A DNA stretch of 34,992 nucleotides from Desulfococcaceae bacterium HSG8 (GTDB lineage Bacteria; Desulfobacterota; Desulfobacteria; Desulfobacterales; 4be13). The position numbers and the translations under genes are program-made. Shown piece after piece: positions 1 through 8,213 of the stretch. Below the pieces are notes generated by a model. That model saw nothing but the letters and a program-made list of their open reading frames with translations. It was not told the DNA's origin and ran no database searches. Numbering within the stretch: position 1 is the first letter of the stretch; every line of letters starts with the position of its first letter. The stretch spans positions 1-34,992 of the forward strand of contig JAUCGG010000032.1 in assembly GCA_030378015.1 (NCBI GenBank). The letters run 5' to 3'.

Positions 1-128
1 CCTTTTTCAAAGGGAGATTCAGGGGGATTTTAGTAGGTTGGGGGAAATCCCCCCGGCCCCCCTTTAAAAAAGGGGGGAGTTTCCCGGTGAGTTATTTCAG
101 CTATTTATGAGAACTTACGACTCACGAG
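1..128. repeat. Dispersed palindromic repeat, left copy
   Basis: This G/C-run-rich stretch (AAAGGGGGG and CCCCCCTTT type hairpins) is followed by TTTCCCGGTGAGTTATTTCA and runs to CGACTCACGAG. The same sequence returns in inverted orientation at 30990-31122. No coding potential is seen between the window start and the TM2 gene. Confidence 0.75.
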
Positions 129-177
129 GTATCAATTATCAGTAGATTAAAAAGTTCCTGGCAGGACATGTAAAATG

Positions 178-293
178 CTCGTTCCACGCTTTGTGTGGGA
201 ATGCAGAAGGACGTTCGCGTCCCCTGCGGTTTTGGGGTCGGACGCTCAGTCACCGGACGCGCTCTGCATTCCCACGCAAAGCGTGGGAACGAG
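178..293. repeat. Inverted-repeat element, CTCGTTCC family
   Basis: The left arm begins CTCGTTCCACGCTTTGTGTG and the right arm is its near-perfect reverse complement ending GCGTGGGAACGAG. Arms are about 28 bp around a ~55-bp centre. An outer, weaker inverted pair (AAAAAGTTCC near 150 and GGAACTTTTT near 305) encloses it, so the structure is nested. A related but diverged pair lies at 6260-6424. Confidence 0.75.
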
Positions 294-358
294 AGGGCTT
301 CCGGGGAACTTTTTCGATCTGCTGATTATCTTATCAATTATTTTGAAAGGAGGCTAAA

Positions 359-751
359 ATGACAGACGGCTCCCACAGCAAAACCATCGGTTACATCCTG
401 TGGATTTTCGGTTTCACAGGATCGCACAGATTTTATTACGGGAAACCGATTTCAGGGACCATTTATTTTTTTACACTGGGTTTACTTGGGATCGGCTGGA
501 TCGTTGATCTTTTCCTGATTCCTTCTATGGATCGTGAAGCAGATCTGAGGTTCAGGGAAGGGAAAGTTGATTATAATATTGCCTGGATTCTGCTGACATT
601 TATCGGCATCTTCGGAATCCATAAATTTTATATGGGAAAACTGATTATCGGTATTGTCTATCTCCTGACCGGCGGCATCTTTCTCGTCGGTATCGTCTAT
701 GATTTCTGGACATTGAATGATCAGATTCATATCATTAACAGTTCAAAATAG
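359..751 (+). CDS. TM2 domain-containing membrane protein
   Basis: This 130-residue inner-membrane protein is built from two TM2 units (roughly residues 8-50 and 72-118). Each has the family pattern of a hydrophobic helix, a short G-x-H-[RK]-F-Y-x-G-K turn, and a second helix ending in an aspartate (VD or YD). The turns GSHRFYYGK and GIHKFYMGK are visible. A strong AGGAGG ribosome site about 5 nt upstream fixes the ATG start. The product's function is unknown; TM2 proteins are widespread small membrane proteins with no settled biochemical role in bacteria. The next gene begins about 10 nt after its stop, so the two are probably co-transcribed, which could link this protein to a signalling pathway, but that is inference only. 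Confidence 0.85.
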   Translation: MTDGSHSKTIGYILWIFGFTGSHRFYYGKPISGTIYFFTLGLLGIGWIVDLFLIPSMDREADLRFREGKVDYNIAWILLTFIGIFGIHKFYMGKLIIGIVYLLTGGIFLVGIVYDFWTLNDQIHIINSSK

Positions 752-760
752 GTGGATATT

Positions 761-1114
761 ATGGCAAAAAAGATACTGGTCATTGACGATGACCCCGTTA
801 TTGTAAAGTACCTTGTAAATATTTTTGAGGACAACGGGTACGAAACCTGCACAGCAGACGACGGTGTGAAAGCCCTGGAAGTGGCAAAAAATGAGAAACC
901 TGACCTGATAACGCTTGATCTTGAAATGCCGGAAGAATGGGGCACAAGGTTTTACCGCAAACTCTCAAAAGACAGTGAACTTAAAGACATTCCGGTTATT
1001 GTTGTCAGCGGAATGGCATCACGTCACCTTTCCATAAAAAAGGCTGTGGCTTACCTCAGCAAACCGTTTGATCCGGATAAGCTTCTGGTAGTGGTCAAAA
1101 AAGCTCTCGCCTGA
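761..1114 (+). CDS. Single-domain response regulator (CheY-like receiver)
   Basis: This 117-residue stand-alone receiver domain has no output domain. All receiver signatures are visible: the acidic triad DDD at residues 9-11, phospho-acceptor Asp53 in LITLDLEMP, Ser83 in VVSG, and Lys101 in the SKPFD motif near the C-terminus. I chose the ATG at 761 over an in-frame GTG at 752 because GGTGG at 751-755 lies 5 nt upstream of it and overlaps the GTG. It follows the TM2 gene by about 10 nt. No cognate histidine kinase is in the window, so the partner is unknown. It would act in the cytoplasm as a phosphorylation-dependent switch, by binding a partner protein or in a phosphorelay. Confidence 0.92.
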   Translation: MAKKILVIDDDPVIVKYLVNIFEDNGYETCTADDGVKALEVAKNEKPDLITLDLEMPEEWGTRFYRKLSKDSELKDIPVIVVSGMASRHLSIKKAVAYLSKPFDPDKLLVVVKKALA

Positions 1115-1126
1115 ACGGACCTTTCG

Positions 1127-1155
1127 GGAGTGCCAAAGAACAGCTTTGGCACTCC
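1127..1155 (+). terminator. Hairpin after response regulator, possible terminator
   Basis: A perfect 12-bp stem, GGAGTGCCAAAG / CTTTGGCACTCC, with a 5-nt loop lies 13 nt after the response regulator stop. There is no T-run behind it, so it is a weak terminator candidate. It also belongs to the GGAGTGCC palindrome family repeated at 28598, 29777, 30028, 31264 and 31501. Confidence 0.4.
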
Positions 1156-1390
1156 TGCAGCAAGCCCGAACGAAAATTTTCCCGCGTAACCCCTCACCTC
1201 TGTCTTCCGGCGCATATGACCGGATTCCTTACATTACCGAATATATATCATATCCCAATTTTAAGAATTTCAGGAATCAGGAATCTTTATTGACAATCTC
1301 TCTGTATAATTTTATCATAAACTCCTAGGAAAAATGAAAGTAACCAGTCATCCCGACACATTATCACTTACTACAGAAAGGAAATATTTT

Positions 1391-1711
1391 ATGAAGAATA
1401 TTATAATAACGATTCTTCTCGCGACCCTTATAGCCGGCGCTCTGCTCAGTGCCCATATTATCAGGACAACAGACGGATTTGAATTTACAACAAAAGAACA
1501 ACTGACTTTCCAGGACACCTATGTTGATGTACGTCAGTGGGGCCTGAAAGATTATTTTTCTCATTCCCCGAAAATCCGGAACTATCTGCTTGAAAAAAAA
1601 TATGAAGCCGCTGTGAATCTGGTAAAGGGGAAGGAAAAAACATTCAAAGAAAAAGCCGGCGAAGTGGTTGATTCGGTCGGACAGAAGGTAAAGGACCTGA
1701 TTTCTGACTGA
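1391..1711 (+). CDS. Small membrane-anchored hypothetical protein
   Basis: I do not recognise a family. The 106-residue product starts with a positively flanked hydrophobic helix (about residues 4-23), either a signal anchor or an uncleaved signal peptide. A mostly polar remainder is exported or faces the periplasm. The last third is lysine/glutamate-rich and strongly helical (around KEKTFKEKAGEVVDS), perhaps amphipathic. The ATG at 1391 is preferred over an upstream in-frame ATG at 1334 because AAAGGAA lies about 8 nt before it and the hydrophobic helix then begins at the N-terminus as expected. It is flanked by repeat DNA and is probably transcribed alone. Confidence 0.6.
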   Translation: MKNIIITILLATLIAGALLSAHIIRTTDGFEFTTKEQLTFQDTYVDVRQWGLKDYFSHSPKIRNYLLEKKYEAAVNLVKGKEKTFKEKAGEVVDSVGQKVKDLISD

Positions 1712-1712
1712 A

Positions 1713-1783
1713 TCAGAAATATTTACGATTTCCGTCCGATCATAAATCGTAAATCGTAAATCGTAAATCGTAAATATTTCTGA
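1713..1783. repeat. 19-bp inverted repeat enclosing TAAATCG heptamer repeats
   Basis: The arms TCAGAAATATTTACGATTT (1713-1731) and its exact reverse complement (1765-1783) flank about four tandem copies of a TAAATCG heptamer. It starts just after the stop of the preceding gene and could act as a transcript 3'-end hairpin. Similar heptamer runs occur near 28495-28530. Confidence 0.75.
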
Positions 1784-1822
1784 CTATAACTATCTGATTT
1801 ATATGCAATCAGGAAAAGAGAA

Positions 1823-4800
1823 GTGACGGATAAAAGAAAAGCTGACATGCCCGCGGTTCAGGCGGTCATTGTCACCTGGAACAAAAAAGCGGATGTCATG
1901 CAGTTGCTTGACCAATTGAATTCCCTTGACTATCCCGCGGAACGACTCGGTATTGCTGTTATTGACAATCACTCCGACGACGGGACTGGCGAGGCGGTCG
2001 AATCATCCTATCCCCGGGTACGGCTGCTCAGGAACCGGGAAAACCTCGGGGGGACGGGCGGATTCAACGCGGGGATGCGCTGGGTGCTGAAAAACAGGCC
2101 CGAGGCCGAGTATCTCTGGCTTCTTGACAATGATGTCCGGATTGAGAGAAATACCCTGGGAGAACTTGTCGAGGTCATGGAGAATACTCCTGATGCTGCC
2201 TTATGCGGTTCCAAAATCATGAATGTTGATCAGCCGGATGAGATGATTGAGATCGGCGCGTTCATTGATTATCGTCTCGGTGAAATCAGGAGAAACCTGC
2301 CTCATGAGGCAGCTATACGAAATCCCAAAGCAGCGTTTGAGGTGGATTATGTAGCTGCATGCTCCATGCTGGCCCGTATCCGATACGTGAAAAAAGCCGG
2401 GATCTGGCATGACAAACTGTTCATCTACTGGGATGATATGGAATGGGGAGCGCGGTTCAAGCAGCTTGGTTACAAGGTACTTGCGTCCAATGCCTCCCTT
2501 GTCTTTCATCCGAACTGGGCAGGGAGAGAGGTTGATAATTCTGCTGTATGGCGAAGCTACTACAGAACCCGTAATTCTCTCTGGTTCTTCAATAACTACT
2601 CAGCCGGGCTGAAGAGGCGTCTTCTTCTGTCGCTGATGCTCCTCCGGCTTACACGATCTGCAAAAATAGCGTCTTCGGAAGGCCGGTTTGCCCTTTCACG
2701 GGCATTCATCCAAGGGGGCAGGGATTTTTTCACTAACTGTTATGGGAAGAAAGAAATTGATATGCCGTTCGATGATCTTGAAGCATACCTGGATGCCGTA
2801 AAGCCCGGTAACCTGTGCATTTTTATACATGATCCCCTGGCCACGGAGCCAGCCAGGGGGTTTTTATGCGATCTGCTGGAAAAATACCCGGGGATGCGGG
2901 TGCTGGCAGTTCTCCCCGAAGGCGACAGGGACAAATGGGAAGGGCTTTCTCATGAAAATGACATTGTCACCTATACCCGTTCAGGAGACGGGTCCATATC
3001 ATGGCGGAATAAATACAGGATCATGAGATTCCTGAGAACCCGCTCATGGGATGTCTTTCTCACTTCTCCTCTCCTTCCCCGGATGGGGGCCGTGTGGGGA
3101 AAAAATGTTGCCCGGGTGGATTTTGAAACAGGTCTCACCCTGTCTGTTGAAAAGATCGGCCTGAAAGACCTGATGCCCAAGTCTTTCTCAATCATGCCTT
3201 ATACATTCCGTGTGCTGTTCGATCTTCCGGAAAAGGAAAGCAGTGCCCCTGAAGCTGAAGCAGCGGAAAACGAATCTCAGGATAACATGACCAAGGATCA
3301 GAAGATCATCTATCATAAATGGCTGAAACGGGTATCGCCGGATATTTCGCTTTCCCGTAAACGGGTGGCTGCCATGACCCGCCATCCTTCCTTTTCGATC
3401 CTCATGCCCACCTATAACAGCGATATCAGCTACTTCAGAGAGATGATCCGTTCGCTGCGTACCCAGACATATGAGCATTTCGAAGTCTGTATCAGCGATG
3501 ATGCTTCGACAGATGAGGCATTTAAAACCTACCTGGAGAAGCTTCCCTCGAAAGATTCCCGGTTCCGAGTGATGATGTCGGATAAAAACGGCGGCATTGC
3601 TGCAAATACCCGGCGAGCTATGGGCATGGCAGGGGGAGAATTCCTGGTGCTTTGTGATCATGATGACCTGATAACGGGTTTCGCACTTGAGTCCTTTGCC
3701 AGTTACATCAATGCACATCCTGAAGCCGATGTGCTGTACAGTGATGAAGATATGATTGATGCAGGAGGCGTCCGCCACAGCCCCCGGCTTCAGCCAGACT
3801 GGAATCCGGATCTGCTGACCAGCCATATGTATTGTCCTCATCTCATCGCGGTAAAAGCAGATCTGGCCAGGAATTCAGGAGTCATGGAACCTGGTACGGA
3901 CGGAGCACAGGATTATGATCTGCTCCTCAGAGTGACGGAAAAGGCCCGCCATATCGGACATGTTCCCCTGATTCTCTACTCATGGCGCAGCGCACCGGGT
4001 TCCATTGCAACAGATTGTTCCGAAAAAATGTATGCCTATGAAGCCGGAAGAAACGCGCTTGAAAATGCCATGAAAAGACGGGGAGAGGACGCTGTCGTGG
4101 TAAAGGTTCCGGGGACGAACCTGGGGGTTTACCGGGTTAAGCGTCGTGTTCCGAATCCTGACGTGACTCACATTGTAGAGGGCCGCACCCCGGAAGTGGT
4201 GACGGCCATAAGGAGCATCAGACTGGTTTCCCAGGTCCCCGTGAAAATCATCGCAGTGATTGAGGAAGGCCGGGCCAACATTGCTGATGTGCTTGAAGAA
4301 TTTCCTGATGTGGAGATTCGTATGGTTCCGGAGGAATCTGGCAGGGCTGTTTTCTATAACCAGGGGGCCCGTGCCGCGGAATCCCGTTTCCTGTTCTTTT
4401 CTGCCGGCAATGCGGAGATTCTTGACAGTGAATATCCCTTGGCGGCCCTGGAGCATACCGGGCGGCCCGATATCGGAGCCGTGGGGGTGAAGATAACCTA
4501 TCCCAATGGCCGATTTTACCATACCGGGATGATCATGGGAATTAACGGGCTTTGCGGGTATGCACACCGCAACACACAGTACGGATCAGGCTATTTTAAT
4601 TCGGCCCTGTGTATAAGGAACTACAGCGCTGTATCATGGGATATCATGGCCGTTGACAGCTATAAATGGGAAGAAGTCGGCGGTTTTGACGAAACCCTGC
4701 CCTTCTACGGGGATGCGGATTTTTGTCTGAAATTGCGGGAAAAAGGATACAGGAATATTTACACCCCATATATCGCAGGGGTTTTAAAGAGGAAAGTTCA

Positions 4801-4936
4801 TAACCTGGACGAACTCCGGCACAAAGAAGCCGCGGACATCCTTATCGAACGGCATGGGACAGGGATACTGGATGACCCGTATTATCATCCGCTCCTGAGC
4901 AGGGAATTTGAGGATTTCTCGGTTAAAAGAGTATAG
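1823..4936 (+). CDS. Multidomain family 2 glycosyltransferase
   Basis: This 1037-residue cytoplasmic protein carries two recognisable GT2 (GT-A fold) domains and a third GT-like region. Domain 1 (about residues 12-250) has AVIVTWN, the nucleotide-binding VIDNHSDDGT and the metal-binding DND at 102-104, then ENLGGTGGFNAG typical of rhamnosyl/galactofuranosyl-type GT2 enzymes. Domain 2 (about 522-740) has FSILMPTYNS, CISDDASTD and the DHDD motif near 609-612. Residues about 790-1037 resemble the back half of a GT2 domain (VGGFDETLPFYGDADFCLKLREKG) but lack a clear DXD. The middle (about 310-480) is unassigned. Such proteins build O-antigen, capsule or other surface polysaccharide from nucleotide sugars. 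The start is a GTG with AGGAAAAGAG just upstream; an in-frame ATG at residue 9 is the alternative. It stands alone between repeats. Confidence 0.88.
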   Translation: MTDKRKADMPAVQAVIVTWNKKADVMQLLDQLNSLDYPAERLGIAVIDNHSDDGTGEAVESSYPRVRLLRNRENLGGTGGFNAGMRWVLKNRPEAEYLWLLDNDVRIERNTLGELVEVMENTPDAALCGSKIMNVDQPDEMIEIGAFIDYRLGEIRRNLPHEAAIRNPKAAFEVDYVAACSMLARIRYVKKAGIWHDKLFIYWDDMEWGARFKQLGYKVLASNASLVFHPNWAGREVDNSAVWRSYYRTRNSLWFFNNYSAGLKRRLLLSLMLLRLTRSAKIASSEGRFALSRAFIQGGRDFFTNCYGKKEIDMPFDDLEAYLDAVKPGNLCIFIHDPLATEPARGFLCDLLEKYPGMRVLAVLPEGDRDKWEGLSHENDIVTYTRSGDGSISWRNKYRIMRFLRTRSWDVFLTSPLLPRMGAVWGKNVARVDFETGLTLSVEKIGLKDLMPKSFSIMPYTFRVLFDLPEKESSAPEAEAAENESQDNMTKDQKIIYHKWLKRVSPDISLSRKRVAAMTRHPSFSILMPTYNSDISYFREMIRSLRTQTYEHFEVCISDDASTDEAFKTYLEKLPSKDSRFRVMMSDKNGGIAANTRRAMGMAGGEFLVLCDHDDLITGFALESFASYINAHPEADVLYSDEDMIDAGGVRHSPRLQPDWNPDLLTSHMYCPHLIAVKADLARNSGVMEPGTDGAQDYDLLLRVTEKARHIGHVPLILYSWRSAPGSIATDCSEKMYAYEAGRNALENAMKRRGEDAVVVKVPGTNLGVYRVKRRVPNPDVTHIVEGRTPEVVTAIRSIRLVSQVPVKIIAVIEEGRANIADVLEEFPDVEIRMVPEESGRAVFYNQGARAAESRFLFFSAGNAEILDSEYPLAALEHTGRPDIGAVGVKITYPNGRFYHTGMIMGINGLCGYAHRNTQYGSGYFNSALCIRNYSAVSWDIMAVDSYKWEEVGGFDETLPFYGDADFCLKLREKGYRNIYTPYIAGVLKRKVHNLDELRHKEAADILIERHGTGILDDPYYHPLLSREFEDFSVKRV

Positions 4937-5076
4937 GGTCTCCGTGCCGCCTGCTGAAACATGGAAATCGCCCCCGAATGCTCGCTTGGGATTGACAAAT
5001 CCCAAGCATTTCAGTCGGATTTGTCAATTACCCCGAGGGGTTTAAATAGTCCAGCCCAGGGTCAGCGCAGCGCCAC

Positions 5077-5298
5077 CTTTAAAACCGCTCGGTTCGGATT
5101 GACAAATCCGAACCCTGTGAGGGCGGGGGATTTGTCAATCCCCCGCGAGCATCATTAAAACCGCGAGCAGCATCAAAGCCTTTAAAACCGCTCGGTTCGG
5201 ATTGACAAATCCGAACCCTGTGAGGGCGGGGGATTTGTCAATCCCCCGCGAGCAACCAGGGCCGCGAGCATCATCAAAACCTTTAAAACCGCTCGGTC
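5077..5298. repeat. Short array of ~118-bp double-hairpin repeats
   Basis: Two units plus a partial third share the element CCTTTAAAACCGCTCGGTTC, a hairpin with stem TTCGGATT/AATCCGAA, a GGGCG linker, a second hairpin with stem GCGGGGGATT/AATCCCCCGC, then GAGCATCATT. Units start at 5088, 5191 and (broken) 5292 when measured at CTCGG. The same unit is repeated nine times at 14713-15743. Related single hairpins precede it at about 4985-5035. Confidence 0.9.
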
Positions 5299-5361
5299 CG
5301 GGACATTTATTCTCGGAAATCGCTTAACCATACAACGGGAGCATTTACAACCTGGGGGGAG

Positions 5362-5541
5362 CAGTCCCGGAGGGACGACCGAAAATAGCCCGGCAATTTA
5401 TTGCCGGGGCGGATGTCCCCGTTTTTTCAGTCCCGGAGGGACGACTGAAAAGCTTTTCAGCCGTCCCTCCGGGACGTGATGATCCGGAATCTCACCCGGC
5501 AATGAATTGCCGGGCTATTTTCACAAGTCCCTCCGGGACTG
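5362..5541. repeat. Large inverted repeat, CAGTCCCGGAGGGAC family
   Basis: The left arm reads CAGTCCCGGAGGGACGACCG then AAAATAGCCCGGCAATTTAT. The right arm (about 5493-5541) is its near reverse complement, ending GTCCCTCCGGGACTG. A nearly perfect palindrome centred on AAGCTT at 5449-5454 lies between them. It sits just upstream of, or within, the exoprotein remnant. Confidence 0.8.
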
Positions 5542-5922
5542 AAAATCACTCCTCCATACAACCTTAACCCGAAGGAGCACACTATCAACGCGGGTGAATC
5601 TGTCACCCTGCATACGAAGAGTTCCGTGAAAACATCAAGCGCGGGGGAAGGCAATGCAGGAGCCATAAACCTGATCGTTGCGGACCGGGTTCATCTTGAC
5701 ACAGGCACCTCTGTATCTTCTGCCAGCGAATCCCAAGGCAAAAGCGGTGATGCCGGGACAATTACCATCATTGCCGGTGAACTGGAAGGCGATGAAAAGA
5801 GAAGCCGCTTTGTCATCAAAGAAGCGGCCGGAGGCGGCATAGAATCTGACGACTTTCAGGCAAGCCCCCTGACATGGTTCGGTGATGAGGATGCGGATGA
5901 GAAGCCGGAACAAAAGGAGTAA
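5539..5922 (+). pseudogene. C-terminal remnant of a filamentous-haemagglutinin-like exoprotein
   Basis: An open frame of about 127 codons has no credible start codon or ribosome site. The first possible initiator is a GTG at 5626, inside the homologous region. The sequence SSAGEGNAGAINLIVADRVHLDTGTSVSS is the beta-helix repeat style of two-partner-secreted (TpsA-like) exoproteins, with GxAGxI turns. The last 40 residues are acidic and charged, ending DADEKPEQKE. The N-terminal secretion domain and nearly all of the repeat region are missing, replaced upstream by palindromic repeats. A second copy of the final 43 codons is at 15764-15892. The family is inferred from residue pattern only. Confidence 0.6.
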
Positions 5923-5951
5923 AGAGGCAGGACGACTTTTCTGAAAAAGAA

Positions 5952-6190
5952 GGGGTGTCCCACCTTTTACACATGCCGCAGGAGTGTAACGTAATCTTTC
6001 AGATTGCGTTCCCCGCTCCGGTGCAATCTGAAAGATTACGTTACAGTGTCCCGTCTTCCGCACACAGGATTCCAGATCATACTGTGTCCGGTGAGCGTGT
6101 TATCAGTATTTTCCAGAATGATAATTCCGAACCCCGTCCCGTCCCGGTTCGGATGCCGGCAACCGTTTTGTGTAAAAGGTGGGACACCCC
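5952..6190. mobile_element. 239-bp MITE-like element with 22-bp terminal inverted repeats
   Basis: The left terminus GGGGTGTCCCACCTTTTACA (plus CA) at 5952-5973 is matched perfectly in inverse at 6169-6190. It is flanked by direct repeats AAAAGAA at 5945-5951 and 6191-6197, a 7-bp target duplication. The paralogous locus at 15911-15930 reads CTGAAAAAGAAGTGCAAGGA without the insert, which is the empty site. The interior has a nested palindrome at about 5986-6046 (TGTAACGTAATCTTTCAGAT and its inverse) and no gene. No transposase is seen, so it is non-autonomous. Confidence 0.85.
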
Positions 6191-6259
6191 AAAAGAAGTG
6201 TAAGGGGGTGGCATTCCCAAATAGCAGGTCAGATACAGAGCGTAAAATTCAATATGTCA

Positions 6260-6424
6260 CTCGTTCCCAATCTCTGCCCGGGGAATGCATTCTGCAAGGC
6301 TCCGCTGTTCGACTGAGTTCTCGCCGAAACCCTGCGAGGTATTCCGTTTAGCTTACCCTGCTTTAAAGTGAAATACGAGGCAGAGCCTCTGTAAATGCAT
6401 TCTCAGGCAGAGCCTGGGAACGAG
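6260..6424. repeat. Inverted repeat, CTCGTTCCCA family
   Basis: The left arm is CTCGTTCCCAATCTCTGCCC and the right arm GGCAGAGCCTGGGAACGAG. The arms are about 28 bp with a few mismatches around a ~105-bp centre. Related to 178-293. It lies in the otherwise empty interval between the MITE-like element and the first ATPase copy. Confidence 0.65.
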
Positions 6425-6600
6425 AATTTCCTGGTTTTTTGGGAATGCGCCCTTGGAGTTATCATAATATCATCAGCAGATCGAACATCCCGGAAGATCA
6501 GGTGATATTTATAACGGATTGTTTTTCTAAAGATATATTTTCGTGTATTTCGTATGTTTCGTGGTCTGATAAAAACTGCGAAACTGCGGAGGAAAAAATT

Positions 6601-7272
6601 GTGAAAAATACAAAAATGAGGTATCCGCTGCCCGAAAGGATCGGTGATCCCGATCTGCTGGTGGGACGGGAAAAAGAATTCCGACTTCTCGGCCAGTGGC
6701 TTGATCTGATACCGAAAAGACTTGGCAAATCCAGGGCTATTCTCGGGCGGAGAAAAAGCGGAAAAACCGCGATTGTGCAACGGATTTTCAACCGGGTATG
6801 GAGCGAGAACAGAAACGTTGTCCCGTTTTATTTCAGCATCAGGGAAAAGAAAATATGGTATCCGGAGTTTGCCATCGAATATTACCGCGCGTTCGCATCT
6901 CAGTATATTTCATTCCTGGAAAGGGACGAACGCCTAGTAAGAAACCCGCTTTCCCTGGATAAAATACGGGAATACGGCATCTCCGAATCGCCCGATATAC
7001 TGGCCGAGGATGTGAATATGCTTCTCTGGAACAGGGAGCGGGAACTGCATGATTCCATGTGGGAAATCGCCTATACTGCCCCGGAGCGTTTTGCAGGGGT
7101 TTATGATCAGCGGATTCTCGTGATCATAGATGAATTTCAGAATATTACGCAGTATATTTACCGGGACAAAGCATGTAAAGAGAAGCCTGATGAAACCCTT
7201 GCCGGAAGCTTTCATGATGTTGTGGAATCAAAGATCGCGCTGACATTTCTCATTTCCGGCACCGGAAAATGA
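6601..7272 (+). pseudogene. AAA ATPase copy A, C-terminally truncated
   Basis: Homologous to the first ~213 residues of the intact 586-residue protein at 32720-34480. It keeps the native-looking start (GTG at 6601 with GGAGG about 8 nt upstream), Walker A GRRKSGKT and Walker B ILVIIDEFQ. Similarity stops abruptly at about 7241, after VVESKIA. A short foreign tail, LTFLISGTGK, leads to a stop at 7270. The wHTH-like and nuclease-like parts are absent, so the product, if made, is an ATPase fragment. Just after the stop, another frame encodes ELYPAGYVKSHIKTYLVRQ, which loosely resembles AAA_14/DUF4143 ATPases; this suggests that the break joins a remnant of a different ATPase gene, but the match is weak. 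Confidence 0.75.
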
Positions 7273-7391
7273 GAATTCGCAAATCGGCACAGAACTGTAT
7301 CCGGCCGGATATGTGAAATCACATATCAAAACTTATTTGGTCAGGCAGTAGTGCAAAGCTATCGAAAAACCCGGCTTTTTCATGAGCGTTA

Positions 7392-7425
7392 TTTTCAGTT
7401 TGCAATCCGTAACGTACTATGTTAC
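7392..7425 (+). promoter_or_regulatory. Probable higBA promoter and operator
   Basis: TTTTCA (7392-7397) and TACTAT (7415-7420), spaced by 17 nt, form a plausible sigma-70 promoter. GTAAC (7409-7413) and GTTAC (7421-7425) make a small inverted repeat over the -10 box, where a HigA-type repressor could bind. This suggests the autoregulation usual for toxin-antitoxin operons. Confidence 0.45.
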
Positions 7426-7434
7426 AGCACAGAC

Positions 7435-7716
7435 ATGATAAAATCATTCAAAGATAAGAAAACTGAAAGAATATATTCGGAAGAGCAACTGAAAGGGGTT
7501 TCAAAAGACTTGGTAAAAAAAGCGCGCAGGAGGCTGGCAATGTTAAACCGTGCAATCCGGTTGGATGATTTGTATTTTCCTCCTTCAAACAAATTTCACG
7601 CTCTTTCAGGATATGAGCCTGCCCGATATGCAATTTGCATTAACAAGCAGTGGCGTATTACCTTTGAATGGCATGAAGGAGATGCTTATAATGTTCTGTT
7701 TGAGGACTATCATTAA
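7435..7716 (+). CDS. higB: HigB-family toxin (RelE superfamily mRNA interferase)
   Basis: The 93-residue product from the ATG at 7435 begins MIKSFKDKKTERIYS and ends ITFEWHEGDAYNVLFEDYH. This is the standard HigB/YgjN pattern, including the basic KARRRLAMLNRA helix, LYFPPSNKFHALSG and the WRITFEW strand. Members cleave mRNA on the ribosome. The frame is open further upstream, but family comparison puts the start at MIKSF. The promoter then leaves only a very short leader without a clear ribosome site. The toxin gene precedes its antitoxin by 17 nt, the order typical of higBA rather than relBE. The pair sits between two damaged ATPase copies, consistent with an accessory locus. Confidence 0.9.
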   Translation: MIKSFKDKKTERIYSEEQLKGVSKDLVKKARRRLAMLNRAIRLDDLYFPPSNKFHALSGYEPARYAICINKQWRITFEWHEGDAYNVLFEDYH

Positions 7717-7733
7717 TTAATTAAGAGGTGATT

Positions 7734-8033
7734 ATGATTATTCCGAAGAAACGTCCGAATCCTGTGGGAGAATACATCCGGGAAGATATTTTAAAAGAGT
7801 TGAAAATGAGTCAGGGCGATCTGGCCGAAGCTCTGAAGGTTTCCAGAAAAACAATAAATGATCTGGTGAATAACAAAAGATCGTTATCAGCAGACATGGC
7901 TCTGAGGCTGGGAAAGTTTACAAAAACTTCTCCGCAGTTGTGGCTCGGGCTTCAGCAGGATACAGATTTATGGGATGCTTTTCATTCAGAAAAAGCAAAG
8001 GAGATAAAGAATATCCTTTCTTATGCAGCGTAA
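7734..8033 (+). CDS. higA: HigA-family antitoxin (HTH/Xre DNA-binding)
   Basis: A 99-residue protein with the HigA opening RPNPVGEYIREDILKELKMS. Its helix-turn-helix is at about residues 25-55 (MSQGDLAEALKVSRKTINDLVNNKR), followed by PQLWLGLQQDTDLWDAF. It should bind and neutralise HigB and repress the operon. The ATG at 7734 is chosen because AGAGG lies 5 nt upstream; a GTG at 7728 overlaps that site. The last 12 codons and the following ~180 nt are repeated at 16813-17029, showing that this 3' end has been duplicated elsewhere in the window. Confidence 0.93.
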   Translation: MIIPKKRPNPVGEYIREDILKELKMSQGDLAEALKVSRKTINDLVNNKRSLSADMALRLGKFTKTSPQLWLGLQQDTDLWDAFHSEKAKEIKNILSYAA

Positions 8034-8213
8034 GACGTCGGAACAATATATCCTTATTTGGAATTCGGTTATGACTGATACAGGTAAAAAAAGAGTGCAA
8101 AAAACCGCTTCGCTTAATTTTATCCGGAACTTCCTCGAGCTTGGTCGGATCGTTTTCAAAATCTCCTTGGTCTGCAAACAACAGCCCGGCTAAAATTACA
8201 CCGCAACCGCCCT
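7994..8213 (+). repeat. Duplicated higA-tail segment, copy 1
   Basis: From AGCAAAGGAGATAAAG to AATTACACCGCAACCGCCCT this segment matches 16813-17029 with few differences. Both copies stop at the same base (CCGCCCT), after which copy 1 enters ATPase copy B and copy 2 enters unrelated sequence. The right edge is therefore a defined recombination or insertion boundary. Confidence 0.88.

Noticed and set aside
175..357. 60-codon frame before the TM2 gene
   Set aside because: Translated from the CTCGTTCC inverted repeat; no ribosome site.
3188..3841. 217-codon and neighbouring minus-strand frames inside the glycosyltransferase gene
   Set aside because: Antisense to conserved GT2 domains, no ribosome site, composition typical of shadow frames.
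7273..7350. Remnant of an AAA_14/DUF4143 ATPase after copy A
   Set aside because: Only about 19 codons (ELYPAGYVKSHIKTYLVRQ) look similar, too short to annotate as a separate feature.
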